Part shown: piece after piece, positions 1 to 6,080 of the stretch | How the letters are laid out: every line of letters starts with the position of its first letter | How positions within the stretch are numbered: the stretch's first letter is position 1 | NCBI GenBank assembly: GCA_002391555.1 | Contig: DGFG01000030.1 | Location: forward strand, 1 to 7,470 | Origin: Firmicutes bacterium UBA3906 | GTDB taxonomy: Bacteria; Bacillota; Clostridia; Caldicoprobacterales; DTU083 | Reading direction: 5' to 3' | DNA: 7,470 nucleotides | The notes under the pieces: model-generated | Database searches by the model: none | What the model was told of the DNA's origin: nothing | The model's input: the letters and a program-made list of their open reading frames with translations, nothing else | Translations under genes and position numbers: made by a program

Positions 1-960
1 GGTCCACCTAGTGGGGAAAGCGAATTTGACCTTTCTAATTTAACAAAGCAGATAGGTAACAAGATCATAAAGACAGGCTATATGGAGATAGAAACCCTCG
101 AATTTGACAATGCAACAAGTACAGTTATTAGAAAACTAAAAGAAGTTAATGGCTACATAGAATCCTCAAAGGTAGAAGGTGTAGCAAGGTATAAAAAGGA
201 CAGGGGTAGAACTGCCAACTACAAGCTACGAGTACCAAGCAATAGCTTAGAACAATTTATGGTAGATGCTGGTAATGTCGGAAATGTTTTAGTTAGCAAA
301 AATGACGGCAAGGATATTTCATCACAGTATTATGATACAGAGGCAAGACTGCGCTCCTTAAGAGTTAGAGAGGATAGGTTACTAGCTATTCTACAACAGG
401 CTAATAGACTAACAGATATAATTGAACTTGAAAAAGAACTGACAGATCTGCGATATGAGATTGAAAAGCTTACAGGAACCTTATTAGAATGGGACACCAT
501 GGTAGATTACTCTAGCCTAGAGATATTCATACAAGAGGTAAAGGAAATTACTGAGGAAGAAGAGGAGGAAGAAGAAGCGGAAAGCTTGTGGGGCAAGATT
601 TATAAAGGCTTTGCTACTTCATTGAAGATAATACTAGAAATCCTGGAAAACCTTCTTCTCTTTATAATAGTAGCCTTACCCTTCCTTGTGCTGTTTGGTC
701 TATTAGGCTTGATTATTTACCTAATAGTAAAAGCCATAAATAGAAAGGTAAAAAAGACTAATAGACAATCAATTAGGGCAAATGCAAATGCTCAAGTACT
801 ACAAAATAGCGGACAAAAACAAGTAATTAATCAACAGCAAGGACAAAAACAAGTAATTAATAAACAGCAAGGACAAGTAGCAGTCAAGCCAAAAGAAGAT
901 AGACAGCAACCATCAAAGGGGCCAGAGCAGGCAAATCAGCAAAATCAAGACAAGGAATAA
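1..960 (+). CDS. DUF4349 domain-containing membrane protein (5' end missing)
   Basis: The frame is open from the first base, so this is the C-terminal part (319 residues seen) of a longer protein. The ATG at 82 is internal: upstream codons read in frame and lead into IIKTGYMEIETLEFD, the usual start of a DUF4349 domain, which is normally preceded by an N-terminal lipoprotein or signal segment. In partial numbering, residues 112-165 form a charged heptad-like coiled coil (DTEARLRSLRVREDRLLAI onward). Residues 185-192 are eight consecutive Glu. Residues about 218-243 are one strong transmembrane segment, followed by basic AINRKVKK. The last ~60 residues are a low-complexity Gln/Asn/Lys tail with a tandem repeat. 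By the positive-inside rule the tail is probably cytoplasmic and the DUF4349 domain outside. No biochemical function is established for the family. A strong terminator follows, so it ends its transcript. Confidence 0.85.
   Translation, partial: GPPSGESEFDLSNLTKQIGNKIIKTGYMEIETLEFDNATSTVIRKLKEVNGYIESSKVEGVARYKKDRGRTANYKLRVPSNSLEQFMVDAGNVGNVLVSKNDGKDISSQYYDTEARLRSLRVREDRLLAILQQANRLTDIIELEKELTDLRYEIEKLTGTLLEWDTMVDYSSLEIFIQEVKEITEEEEEEEEAESLWGKIYKGFATSLKIILEILENLLLFIIVALPFLVLFGLLGLIIYLIVKAINRKVKKTNRQSIRANANAQVLQNSGQKQVINQQQGQKQVINKQQGQVAVKPKEDRQQPSKGPEQANQQNQDKE
811..870 (+). repeat. Tandem 30-bp in-frame repeat in the DUF4349 tail
   Basis: Two adjacent 30-bp units (811-840 and 841-870) differ at one base, 832 C versus 862 A. 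Each encodes a decapeptide, GQKQVINQQQ and GQKQVINKQQ. A third, partial unit beginning GGACAA follows at 871. The unit is ten codons, so copy-number change keeps the frame. Near identity suggests a recent slippage duplication in the disordered tail. Confidence 0.9.
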
Positions 961-996
961 GTAGTATAATGAATAACCAGTACTAGATAGTCAAAG

Positions 997-1029
997 AAAT
1001 CTGCTAAGAAAACTTAGCAGATTTTTTTT
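997..1029 (+). terminator. Rho-independent terminator after the DUF4349 gene
   Basis: A perfect 12-bp stem (997-1008 with 1013-1024) closes on an AAAA loop and runs into eight T (1022-1029). It lies 37 nt after the stop codon. The 5' arm is preceded by an A-rich stretch, so weak activity on the other strand is possible. Confidence 0.92.
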
Positions 1030-1057
1030 GAGAAAGTAATCTTTTCCGTAATATAAT
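1028..1057 (+). promoter_or_regulatory. SigA-type promoter for the DUF6873-ytxC unit
   Basis: TTGAGA (1028-1033) and a perfect TATAAT (1052-1057) are separated by 18 bp. The -35 box begins in the last T residues of the preceding terminator. Transcription should start near 1064, giving a leader of about 55 nt. No structured leader is evident. Confidence 0.65.
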
Positions 1058-1118
1058 AGCAGTAGGTTTTTAATAGGAAATTTAATAATAATAAATATAA
1101 AGGACAAAGGGAGTAAAA

Positions 1119-1874
1119 ATGAATTTTATAAAAAGCCCATTTATACCCACAAAAACAGTAAGGCTTGCCCTGATTGATTATAGGATGGACCTAAGTTTTA
1201 AAAATTATCTTTTAAATGAGGGTATCGAGCTTATAGAGACTGAACCCTGCAAGGGTTTGTATCAAGCTATATCTGGACATCCAGACATCTTGTGCCATCC
1301 CTTGGGCTATAATCGGATCTTAATTGCAGCAAATACTAGTGAGTCTCTTAAAAACCAATTAATACAACATGACTTTGAATTAGTCGTGGGGAATACTAGC
1401 CTTGAGAGAAACTATCCAAAAAACATTGCATATAATGTAGCAAGAATTGGCGGGCTAGCCTTTCATAACACCAGGTATACAGATCCTGTTTTAAAGGAGG
1501 AGCTAGCCAGACAAGGGGTAAAGTTGCTTCATGTAAAGCAAGGCTATACAAAATGCTCTGTAGCTGTAGTTGGGGAGGATGCCTTAATAACATCCGATAG
1601 GGGAATAGCCAAGGTTGCCTTGGACTGCAAGCTAGATGTCCTGCTTATAAGGCCGGCTAATATATTATTAAGGGGTATGAACTATGGTTTTATTGGGGGA
1701 AGCTGTGGTCTAACCGCAGCTGATGAGATTACCTTTATTGGAGATATTAGCAGGCATCCGGATTATGAGCTTATTAGGGACTTTCTTGATAAAAAGGGTG
1801 TAAGGATTAAGGGCCAGGCAGGTAAACATTTAACTGACTATGGCAGCATAATCCCCCTGCTAGAAGAGGGCTAG
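1119..1874 (+). CDS. DUF6873 family protein, predicted GME fold
   Basis: 251 residues; the ATG has a good ribosome site (AAAGGGAG, about 5 nt upstream). I recognise the DUF6873 pattern of clostridial genomes from HPD (54-56), VKQGYTKCS (139-147), ITSDRGIAK (around D160), YGFIGGSCG (189-197) and a late HPD (213-215). The family is predicted to share the guanidino-group-modifying enzyme fold of arginine deiminase and dimethylarginine dimethylaminohydrolase. Those enzymes use an Asp/Glu, a His and a C-terminal Cys nucleophile; C196 in the glycine-rich GGSCG loop is a candidate here, but this is inference and the family may be non-catalytic. There is no signal peptide or membrane segment, so it is probably cytosolic. 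ytxC follows after 50 nt with no terminator between, so the two are likely co-transcribed. Substrate and role are unknown. Confidence 0.8.
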   Translation: MNFIKSPFIPTKTVRLALIDYRMDLSFKNYLLNEGIELIETEPCKGLYQAISGHPDILCHPLGYNRILIAANTSESLKNQLIQHDFELVVGNTSLERNYPKNIAYNVARIGGLAFHNTRYTDPVLKEELARQGVKLLHVKQGYTKCSVAVVGEDALITSDRGIAKVALDCKLDVLLIRPANILLRGMNYGFIGGSCGLTAADEITFIGDISRHPDYELIRDFLDKKGVRIKGQAGKHLTDYGSIIPLLEEG

Positions 1875-1924
1875 TAAAAGATAAAGCTTTAATACAGTAA
1901 TTGTCCGTGGAGGGGAGTGATACA

Positions 1925-2806
1925 ATGCAGTTATTATCCATCGGTATAGATGAACGGGACCAAAATGCAAGGGCTGCCCTATACAGGAAGGCTCGGCTTA
2001 GAAAACCAGATGGATTAGATATAATAGAAAAGACCGCAGGAAACATCTTGTTTCTTAATTATATAAGTAAGGAGCCATATGACAAGGAGACCCTAACTCA
2101 TATAAATGAAAAGCTACATGTAAATATAGCAGATAGTATCTCAGAGCTAATATTAGAGGATCTACAATCCCAGCTGGTTGAGAATATCATAAGGGATGAG
2201 TATTTCTATTTTGACAAGGCTGATAAAAACAAGATCCTAAGGGATGCCATAGCAATTATGTGGGGTGGCAGCCCAACTGTACGGTCAGAGGCAATAAGGA
2301 GTAAATGGCGTAGCCGTGTATGGAGGAGGGTTAAGGACCACCTAGAGACTAGTGATGAACTAGTCTTAGATGGCTTTATCCGTTTTAGGATGAAGGATTT
2401 TATTCTAGAGCTAGAGGAAGCAGTTGACAGGGCAGTAGACGACCTATTAGTAGAGAAAGAATATACTGAATTTATAAAGCTATTGCGTTATTTTGTAGAC
2501 ATCCAGGAGCCAAAGTACGATGAGGTCCATGTCCTTATGAAGGAGGATAAAAGGTATACCCTACTAGACTCAAAGCTTCGGATTATAAACAATGATATAT
2601 TAGAGGATTTGGCAAAGGAGATCTCTGACAAGGAAATAAGTCATGATGATCTTTTAATTTCCTCCCTAATAACTCTAGCACCTAAGAGGATTACGATTCA
2701 TCAATTTGATAAATTTCAAAACTCTGAGCTCCTAAACACTATAAATAATGTTTTTACCGGCAGAGTCATCATGAGCAAGGAAAGCGTTATACCAAAAAGG
2801 CAATAA
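1925..2806 (+). CDS. ytxC: Putative sporulation protein YtxC
   Basis: 293 residues from the ATG at 1925, chosen because GGAGGGGAG lies 7-11 nt upstream. An in-frame TTG at 1901 has no ribosome site and would only add eight residues. Residues 151-175 (FIRFRMKDFILELEEAVDRA onward) and 176-197 (VEKEYTEFIKLLRYFVDIQE, then PK) are the conserved YtxC core. The protein is charged and largely helical with no signal peptide, so it is probably cytosolic. In Bacillus subtilis ytxC is also just upstream of thrS; here a DUF445 gene is inserted between them. The family is named a putative sporulation protein, its molecular role is not established, and its presence suggests an endospore former. It is probably transcribed with the DUF6873 gene and ends at a GC-rich hairpin 14 nt downstream. 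Confidence 0.86.
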   Translation: MQLLSIGIDERDQNARAALYRKARLRKPDGLDIIEKTAGNILFLNYISKEPYDKETLTHINEKLHVNIADSISELILEDLQSQLVENIIRDEYFYFDKADKNKILRDAIAIMWGGSPTVRSEAIRSKWRSRVWRRVKDHLETSDELVLDGFIRFRMKDFILELEEAVDRAVDDLLVEKEYTEFIKLLRYFVDIQEPKYDEVHVLMKEDKRYTLLDSKLRIINNDILEDLAKEISDKEISHDDLLISSLITLAPKRITIHQFDKFQNSELLNTINNVFTGRVIMSKESVIPKRQ

Positions 2807-2820
2807 GGGGAGTATAAATT

Positions 2821-2852
2821 CACCGGGCTTGTTAAAACAGTCCCGGTGTTTT
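2821..2852 (+). terminator. Probable terminator after ytxC
   Basis: CACCGGG (2821-2827) pairs perfectly with CCCGGTG (2842-2848) around a 14-nt loop that may pair further. The T-tract is interrupted (TTTTGCTTTT), so termination may be incomplete. This is one of the few GC-rich non-coding spots in the window. Confidence 0.75.
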
Positions 2853-2856
2853 GCTT

Positions 2857-2884
2857 TTGAGTAGGTCTTGTATTAAAATAGAAT
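2857..2884 (+). promoter_or_regulatory. Possible promoter for the DUF445 gene
   Basis: TTGAGT (2857-2862) is followed after 16 bp by TAGAAT (2879-2884). The match is moderate and the AT-rich surroundings offer other -10-like words. The position, between a terminator and a gene with its own ribosome site, supports it. Confidence 0.38.
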
Positions 2885-2919
2885 AATATTAACAAAAGCA
2901 AAAGTGGAGGAGTTTACAA

Positions 2920-3519
2920 GTGCTAAGAATAGCCATAATGGCCTTTGTAGGAGCCTTGATTGGATGGGTAACTAATTATTTGGCAATAAAGCTTATCTTT
3001 AGGCCCCATGACCCATGGCGGATACCCTTAATAGGTATAAGCATACAGGGCCTGATACCAAAAAGACGGGCGGAGATTGCAAGTTCAATTGGCAAGACCA
3101 TAGAAGAGCAGCTCCTATCAACAGAGGATATTGTAAACCGTCTTGTCCAAGGGCAGAACAAAAGGGATATAATATGGGCCATAAAACACAGAGTTTTAAA
3201 GGTGACAAGGGATAAAATACCTTCATTGATACCCTCAGCCATAAGAGAGGCCATAGTAAAAAAGCTAGCTTCTATCTTAGATACTGAGCTTGAGACTATG
3301 TTTAATACAATGGTAGAGGACACACTAGAAAAGGCTATTGCAAGGGTAGACATAGAAAAGATGGTGGAGGACAAGATAAATAGCTTAGATATTGCTGAGC
3401 TTGAAGGGATGATACTAGATATTGCAAGCAGGGAGCTAAAGCATATTGAGCTCTTAGGTGGCGTCTTAGGCTTTTTGATTGGTATAATCCAAGGCCTGCT
3501 TTTACTTATAATTGCTTAA
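2920..3519 (+). CDS. DUF445 family membrane protein (short form)
   Basis: 199 residues from a GTG start; GGAGG lies 9 nt upstream and no better start exists. The N-terminus (1-28) is a hydrophobic helix with the DUF445 signature GWVTNYLAIKLIFRP (15-29), followed by GLIPKRRAEIA (44-54). The middle (about 55-175) is soluble, helical and charged. The last ~22 residues (GGVLGFLIGIIQGLLLLIIA region) form a second membrane segment ending at the C-terminus. The protein is therefore an inner-membrane hairpin with both hydrophobic segments terminal. Bacillus relatives such as YheB are roughly twice as long; the short form occurs in Clostridia. Biochemical function is unknown. It sits between ytxC and thrS, and the thrS promoter begins 8 nt after its stop, so nothing suggests co-regulation with thrS. 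Confidence 0.85.
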   Translation: MLRIAIMAFVGALIGWVTNYLAIKLIFRPHDPWRIPLIGISIQGLIPKRRAEIASSIGKTIEEQLLSTEDIVNRLVQGQNKRDIIWAIKHRVLKVTRDKIPSLIPSAIREAIVKKLASILDTELETMFNTMVEDTLEKAIARVDIEKMVEDKINSLDIAELEGMILDIASRELKHIELLGGVLGFLIGIIQGLLLLIIA

Positions 3520-3526
3520 TTTTTAC

Positions 3527-3555
3527 TTGACTTTATAAATTGACAGGCATATAAT
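3527..3555 (+). promoter_or_regulatory. Near-consensus SigA promoter for thrS
   Basis: TTGACT (3527-3532) and TATAAT (3550-3555) are separated by exactly 17 bp, the best promoter match in the window. Transcription should start near 3562, just before the T-box leader. A TTGACA at 3540-3545 lacks a suitably spaced -10 box. Confidence 0.85.
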
Positions 3556-3574
3556 CTATAGCAAGCAAAATATT

Positions 3575-3784
3575 GTCTATGCGTTGAAGAGAACGAGTAG
3601 ATTGAACACCGTCACAAAGAGAGAGGGCACCGTGGCTGAAAGTGCCTTTTGACAAGGGTCTTTCGAATACCAGCTTGGAGCATAGGGTTAGCTCACTTTA
3701 CGAGCAAATGAGTGGACATTTTATGTCAACAAGGGTGGAACCGCGAGTTAGCTCTCGTCCCTTTTAGGGATGGGAGCTTTTTAT
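3575..3784 (+). promoter_or_regulatory. T-box leader, threonine-specific, controlling thrS
   Basis: All hallmarks are present in order. AGTA (3596-3599) and CGAA (3664-3667) form the loop-E motif of Stem I, and an apical hairpin pairs GGCAC (3626-3630) with GTGCC (3642-3646). GAA, one base, ACC (3669-3671) and A come before GCTTGGAGCA; this spacing equals that in well-studied T-boxes and makes ACC, a Thr codon, the specifier. The T-box AAGGGTGGAACCGCG spans 3731-3745 with TGGA (3736-3739) free to pair with an uncharged tRNA 3' end. The antiterminator can form from 3731-3735 with 3759-3763 and 3743-3747 with 3754-3758, leaving a seven-base bulge. It excludes the terminator at 3751-3777. Uncharged tRNA-Thr should therefore switch thrS on. 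Confidence 0.96.
3751..3782 (+). terminator. T-box regulated terminator before thrS
   Basis: An 11-bp stem (3751-3761 with 3767-3777, including G-U pairs) with a TTTTA loop is followed by TTTTT (3778-3782). Its 5' arm is also needed for the antiterminator, so the two forms exclude each other. Confidence 0.93.
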
Positions 3785-3818
3785 ATTGAAATTGTATAGA
3801 AAAGAAAGGGTGTTAAGT

Positions 3819-5726
3819 ATGATAAACATTACATTAAAGGATGGAACTATAAAGGAGTTTGAAAAGGGTTCTAGTGTTTTAGATATAGCAAAGGCTATAA
3901 GCAGTGGTCTTGCAAGGGTAGCCATGGCAGCTGAGGTGGATGGGCAGCTAGCTGACCTTAGAAAGCCCATTTTACAGGATTCTAGCCTTCATATAAATAC
4001 CTTTGATGATAAAAATGGCAAGGAAGCATTTTGGCATACATCATCACATATACTTGCCCAGGCAGTAAAAAGACTTTTCCCAGAAGCGAAGCTTGCCATA
4101 GGACCTGCTATTGACAATGGCTTTTACTATGATTTTGATGTAAAGGACCCTTTTACACCAGAGGACCTAGAAAGAATCGAAGAAGAAATGGCCAAGATAG
4201 TAAAGGAAGACTACAAGATTGAAAGATTTGAAATGCCAAGGCAAGAGGCCATAGAGCAGATGGAGCGCGCAGGCGAAATCTACAAGGTTGAACTTATAAA
4301 GGACCTGCCCGAGGATGCTGTTATTTCCTTTTACAAGCAGGACGATTTTGCAGACCTATGCGCAGGGCCTCACATTTTGTCAACAGGCAAGGTCAAGGCC
4401 ATAAAGCTACTTAGTGTGGCAGGTGCCTACTGGAGGGGCAGTGAGAAAAACAAGATGCTCCAGCGTATATATGGGGTTTCCTATCCAAAAAAGAGCCAGC
4501 TAGATGAGTACCTAGAGAGGCTTGAAGAGGCTAAAAAGCGAGATCACAGAAAGCTTGGCAAGGATTTAGACCTCTTTAGCATCCTAGAGGAGGGCCCGGG
4601 TTTTCCCTTCTTCCATCCAAAGGGTATGGTGCTTAGAAATGAGCTGGAGAATTATTGGAGACAGGAGCATGTAAAGGCTGGTTATCAGGAAATAAAGTCA
4701 CCTATTATGCTAAATAAGGACCTATGGGTCAGGTCAGGCCACTGGGACCATTACAAGGAAAACATGTACCTAAGCAAGATTGATGAATCAGATTTTGCTA
4801 TAAAGCCGATGAACTGTCCAGGTAGCATGCTGCTTTATAAAAGAAGAATTTATAGCTACAGGGACCTACCCCTAAGGATGGGTGAGCTAGGCCTAGTACA
4901 CAGACATGAGCTATCCGGAGCCCTACATGGCCTTATGAGGGTAAGGTCATTTACCCAGGACGATGCCCATATATTTATGCTGCCAGACCAGATCAAGGAT
5001 GAGATTGTTGGTGTTATAGAGCTAGTAGACTCATTTTATGATGTCTTTGGCTTTAAATATCATGTAGAGCTATCCACCAAGCCAGAAGAGGCCATGGGCA
5101 GTGACGAGGACTGGGATAGGGCCATAGGGGCACTAAAAGAAGCTCTAGAACACAAGGGTATTGACTATACTATAAATGAAGGTGATGGTGCCTTTTATGG
5201 ACCAAAGATAGACTTTCATCTTGAGGATTCTATAGGCAGGACCTGGCAATGCGGTACTATACAGCTAGACTTTCAAATGCCAGAACGCTTTGACTTGACC
5301 TATATAGGGCCCGACGGTGAAAAGCATAGGCCTGTTATGGTACACAGGGTTGTCTTTGGCAGTATTGAACGCTTTATTGCCATACTGACAGAGCATTATG
5401 CAGGAGCCTTCCCTGCCTGGCTAGCGCCTGTACAGGTAAAGCTACTAGCTATAACAGATAGGTCTAACGACTATATTAGGCAAATAGCTGATCTCTTTAA
5501 GGATAGCAATATTAGGGCTGAAATAGACTTAAGGAATGAGAAGATTGGCTTTAAGATCCGTGAAGCCCAGATGGAAAAGGTCCCCTATATGCTGATAATC
5601 GGTGATAAAGAGGTAGAAACCGGTACAGTATCAGTAAGGTCTAGGAGCAAGGGTAGCCTTGGAACTATGAAGCTAGATGAATTTAAAGAGCTTCTACTAA
5701 AAGAAATTGAAAATAAGGACCTATAG
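3819..5726 (+). CDS. thrS: Threonine--tRNA ligase (ThrRS)
   Basis: 635 residues (E. coli 642). It activates threonine with ATP and charges tRNA-Thr in the cytosol. The start is the ATG at 3819 behind GAAAGGGTG; the in-frame TTG at 3786 abuts the T-box terminator and has no ribosome site. Domains: TGS about 1-62; editing domain about 63-225 with H73, H77, C181 and H185 (HTSSH and CAGPH), which removes mischarged Ser; class II catalytic core about 240-533; anticodon-binding domain about 534-635. The core zinc ligands are C333 (MNCPGS), H384 (DDAHIF) and H509 (MVHRVVFGS), matching C334, H385 and H511 of E. coli. Motif 2 is at H363-E364 (RHELSGALHGLMRVR). No key residue is missing, so it should be fully active with editing. 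Expression is set by the T-box upstream. No strong terminator follows, so readthrough towards infC is possible. Confidence 0.98.
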   Translation: MINITLKDGTIKEFEKGSSVLDIAKAISSGLARVAMAAEVDGQLADLRKPILQDSSLHINTFDDKNGKEAFWHTSSHILAQAVKRLFPEAKLAIGPAIDNGFYYDFDVKDPFTPEDLERIEEEMAKIVKEDYKIERFEMPRQEAIEQMERAGEIYKVELIKDLPEDAVISFYKQDDFADLCAGPHILSTGKVKAIKLLSVAGAYWRGSEKNKMLQRIYGVSYPKKSQLDEYLERLEEAKKRDHRKLGKDLDLFSILEEGPGFPFFHPKGMVLRNELENYWRQEHVKAGYQEIKSPIMLNKDLWVRSGHWDHYKENMYLSKIDESDFAIKPMNCPGSMLLYKRRIYSYRDLPLRMGELGLVHRHELSGALHGLMRVRSFTQDDAHIFMLPDQIKDEIVGVIELVDSFYDVFGFKYHVELSTKPEEAMGSDEDWDRAIGALKEALEHKGIDYTINEGDGAFYGPKIDFHLEDSIGRTWQCGTIQLDFQMPERFDLTYIGPDGEKHRPVMVHRVVFGSIERFIAILTEHYAGAFPAWLAPVQVKLLAITDRSNDYIRQIADLFKDSNIRAEIDLRNEKIGFKIREAQMEKVPYMLIIGDKEVETGTVSVRSRSKGSLGTMKLDEFKELLLKEIENKDL

Positions 5727-5737
5727 AATAAAAATTA

Positions 5738-5766
5738 TTGCCTAAGGTAACTTAGCAAGGGTTTTT
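5738..5766 (+). terminator. Weak hairpin after thrS, doubtful terminator
   Basis: CTAAG (5742-5746) pairs with CTTAG (5751-5755) around GTAA, extended by TTG/CAA past one bulged C. GGG then separates the stem from TTTTT (5762-5766). The stem is AT-rich and the T-tract is offset, so termination would be inefficient. It overlaps the first copy of the degenerate repeat. Confidence 0.3.
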
Positions 5767-5880
5767 AGAGAAAATAGTATCCAAAAGGAAAGTAAAACAA
5801 GGGCTTTAACAAAGAGTAGTATCCTAAAGGAAGTAAAACAAGGATTTTTATAAAGAATGGTTGCCTAAAGAAAACAAATA
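5738..5880 (+). repeat. Degenerate ~41-bp tandem repeat between thrS and infC
   Basis: Three full units and one partial unit begin at 5738 (TTGCCTAAGG), 5778 (TATCCAAAAGG), 5820 (TATCCTAAAGG) and 5861 (TTGCCTAAAG), giving periods of 40, 42 and 41 bp. The second and third share AAGTAAAACAAGG and the first has the related TTAGCAAGGG. No unit is a convincing coding frame. The fourth unit supplies the -35 box of the infC promoter. A further copy of the unit junction, CAAAGAGTAATACCTAAA, lies at 6040-6057 just before the infC ribosome site. Function is unknown; it may be slippage debris. Confidence 0.72.
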
Positions 5881-5889
5881 TGATATACT
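5861..5889 (+). promoter_or_regulatory. Extended -10 promoter for infC-rpmI-rplT
   Basis: TTGCCT (5861-5866) and TATACT (5884-5889) are 17 bp apart, and TG at 5881-5882 makes an extended -10 (TGATATACT). The predicted start near 5896 places the whole L20-type leader in the transcript. Confidence 0.68.
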
Positions 5890-5895
5890 AACTGA

Positions 5896-6024
5896 GCAAT
5901 AAAGAAGAAGTTATCCACTTCTCACCTTCTGGCTGTAGATGCTAGCAGGTTCTTATATGTTTGTCTTGACTTAAATATATCGACATGCATACAAGGAGTG
6001 GGTAATATTCCCACTCCTTTTTAT
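5896..6024 (+). promoter_or_regulatory. L20-type leader controlling infC-rpmI-rplT
   Basis: The run ACTTCTCACCTTCTGGCTG, a GCAGGTTCTT-like block, TTGTCTTGAC and a terminal AAGGAGTGGG hairpin just ahead of infC match what I remember of the Firmicutes L20 leader. In B. subtilis, excess ribosomal protein L20 binds this leader and favours premature termination of its own operon. Pairings visible here: a 5' hairpin AGAAGT/ACTTCT (5906-5911 with 5917-5922); an alternative long-range pairing of 5914-5922 (CCACTTCT core) with 5994-6002, the 5' arm of the terminator; and the terminator itself. These are mutually exclusive, as attenuation needs. The family call is from memory of the pattern; the pairing scheme is inferred. 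Confidence 0.82.
5993..6022 (+). terminator. Attenuator terminator of the L20 leader
   Basis: A perfect 10-bp stem AAGGAGTGGG/CCCACTCCTT (5993-6002 with 6010-6019) has a 7-nt loop, and the T-run at 6018-6022 continues as ATATTT. It lies 55 nt ahead of the infC start, so it must be bypassed for expression. Confidence 0.9.
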
Positions 6025-6063
6025 ATTTGTGGGAGTTTTCAAAGAGTAATACCTAAAAATCAC

Positions 6064-6080
6064 GGAGGTGAACCAAGATC
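6064..6080 (+). promoter_or_regulatory. infC ribosome binding site and ATC start codon
   Basis: GGAGGTGA (6064-6071) is an almost perfect Shine-Dalgarno, with ATC at 6078 at normal spacing. In the infC frame the TGA at 6069-6071 is a stop, and no ATG, GTG or TTG occurs before 6156, which lies inside the conserved domain. Initiation must therefore use a non-standard codon, and ATC at 6078 is the one correctly placed. Confidence 0.88.

Noticed and set aside
965..970. Perfect TATAAT just after the DUF4349 stop codon
   Set aside because: No -35-like hexamer at 16-19 bp upstream, and any transcript would run straight into the terminator at 997.
1901..1903. TTG 1901 as ytxC start
   Set aside because: No upstream ribosome site; GGAGGGGAG lies between it and the ATG at 1925, so it serves the ATG.
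1396..2046. Minus-strand open frames opposite DUF6873 and ytxC
   Set aside because: Low-complexity shadows of real genes, with no ribosome sites or recognisable domains.
2346..2366. 8-bp inverted repeat AGACTAGT/ACTAGTCT inside ytxC
   Set aside because: It is fully coding (ETSDELV), has no T-tract and is explained by the high CTAG content; probably incidental.
2976..3374. 132-codon open frame on the minus strand
   Set aside because: Antisense to the well-supported DUF445 gene, serine/isoleucine-rich without a family signature, and no ribosome site. It is a shadow.
3668..3670. TAC (Tyr) as the T-box specifier codon
   Set aside because: Standard spacing is GAA, one base, codon, A. That makes ACC (3669-3671) the specifier, and the downstream gene is thrS.
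3786..3788. TTG 3786 as thrS start
   Set aside because: It lies right after the T-box terminator T-run without a ribosome site; the ATG at 3819 begins the TGS domain exactly as in homologues.
5727..6077. A small coding gene or small RNA gene in the thrS-infC gap
   Set aside because: No open frame with a ribosome site was seen, and the content is accounted for by the repeat, promoter and L20-type leader.
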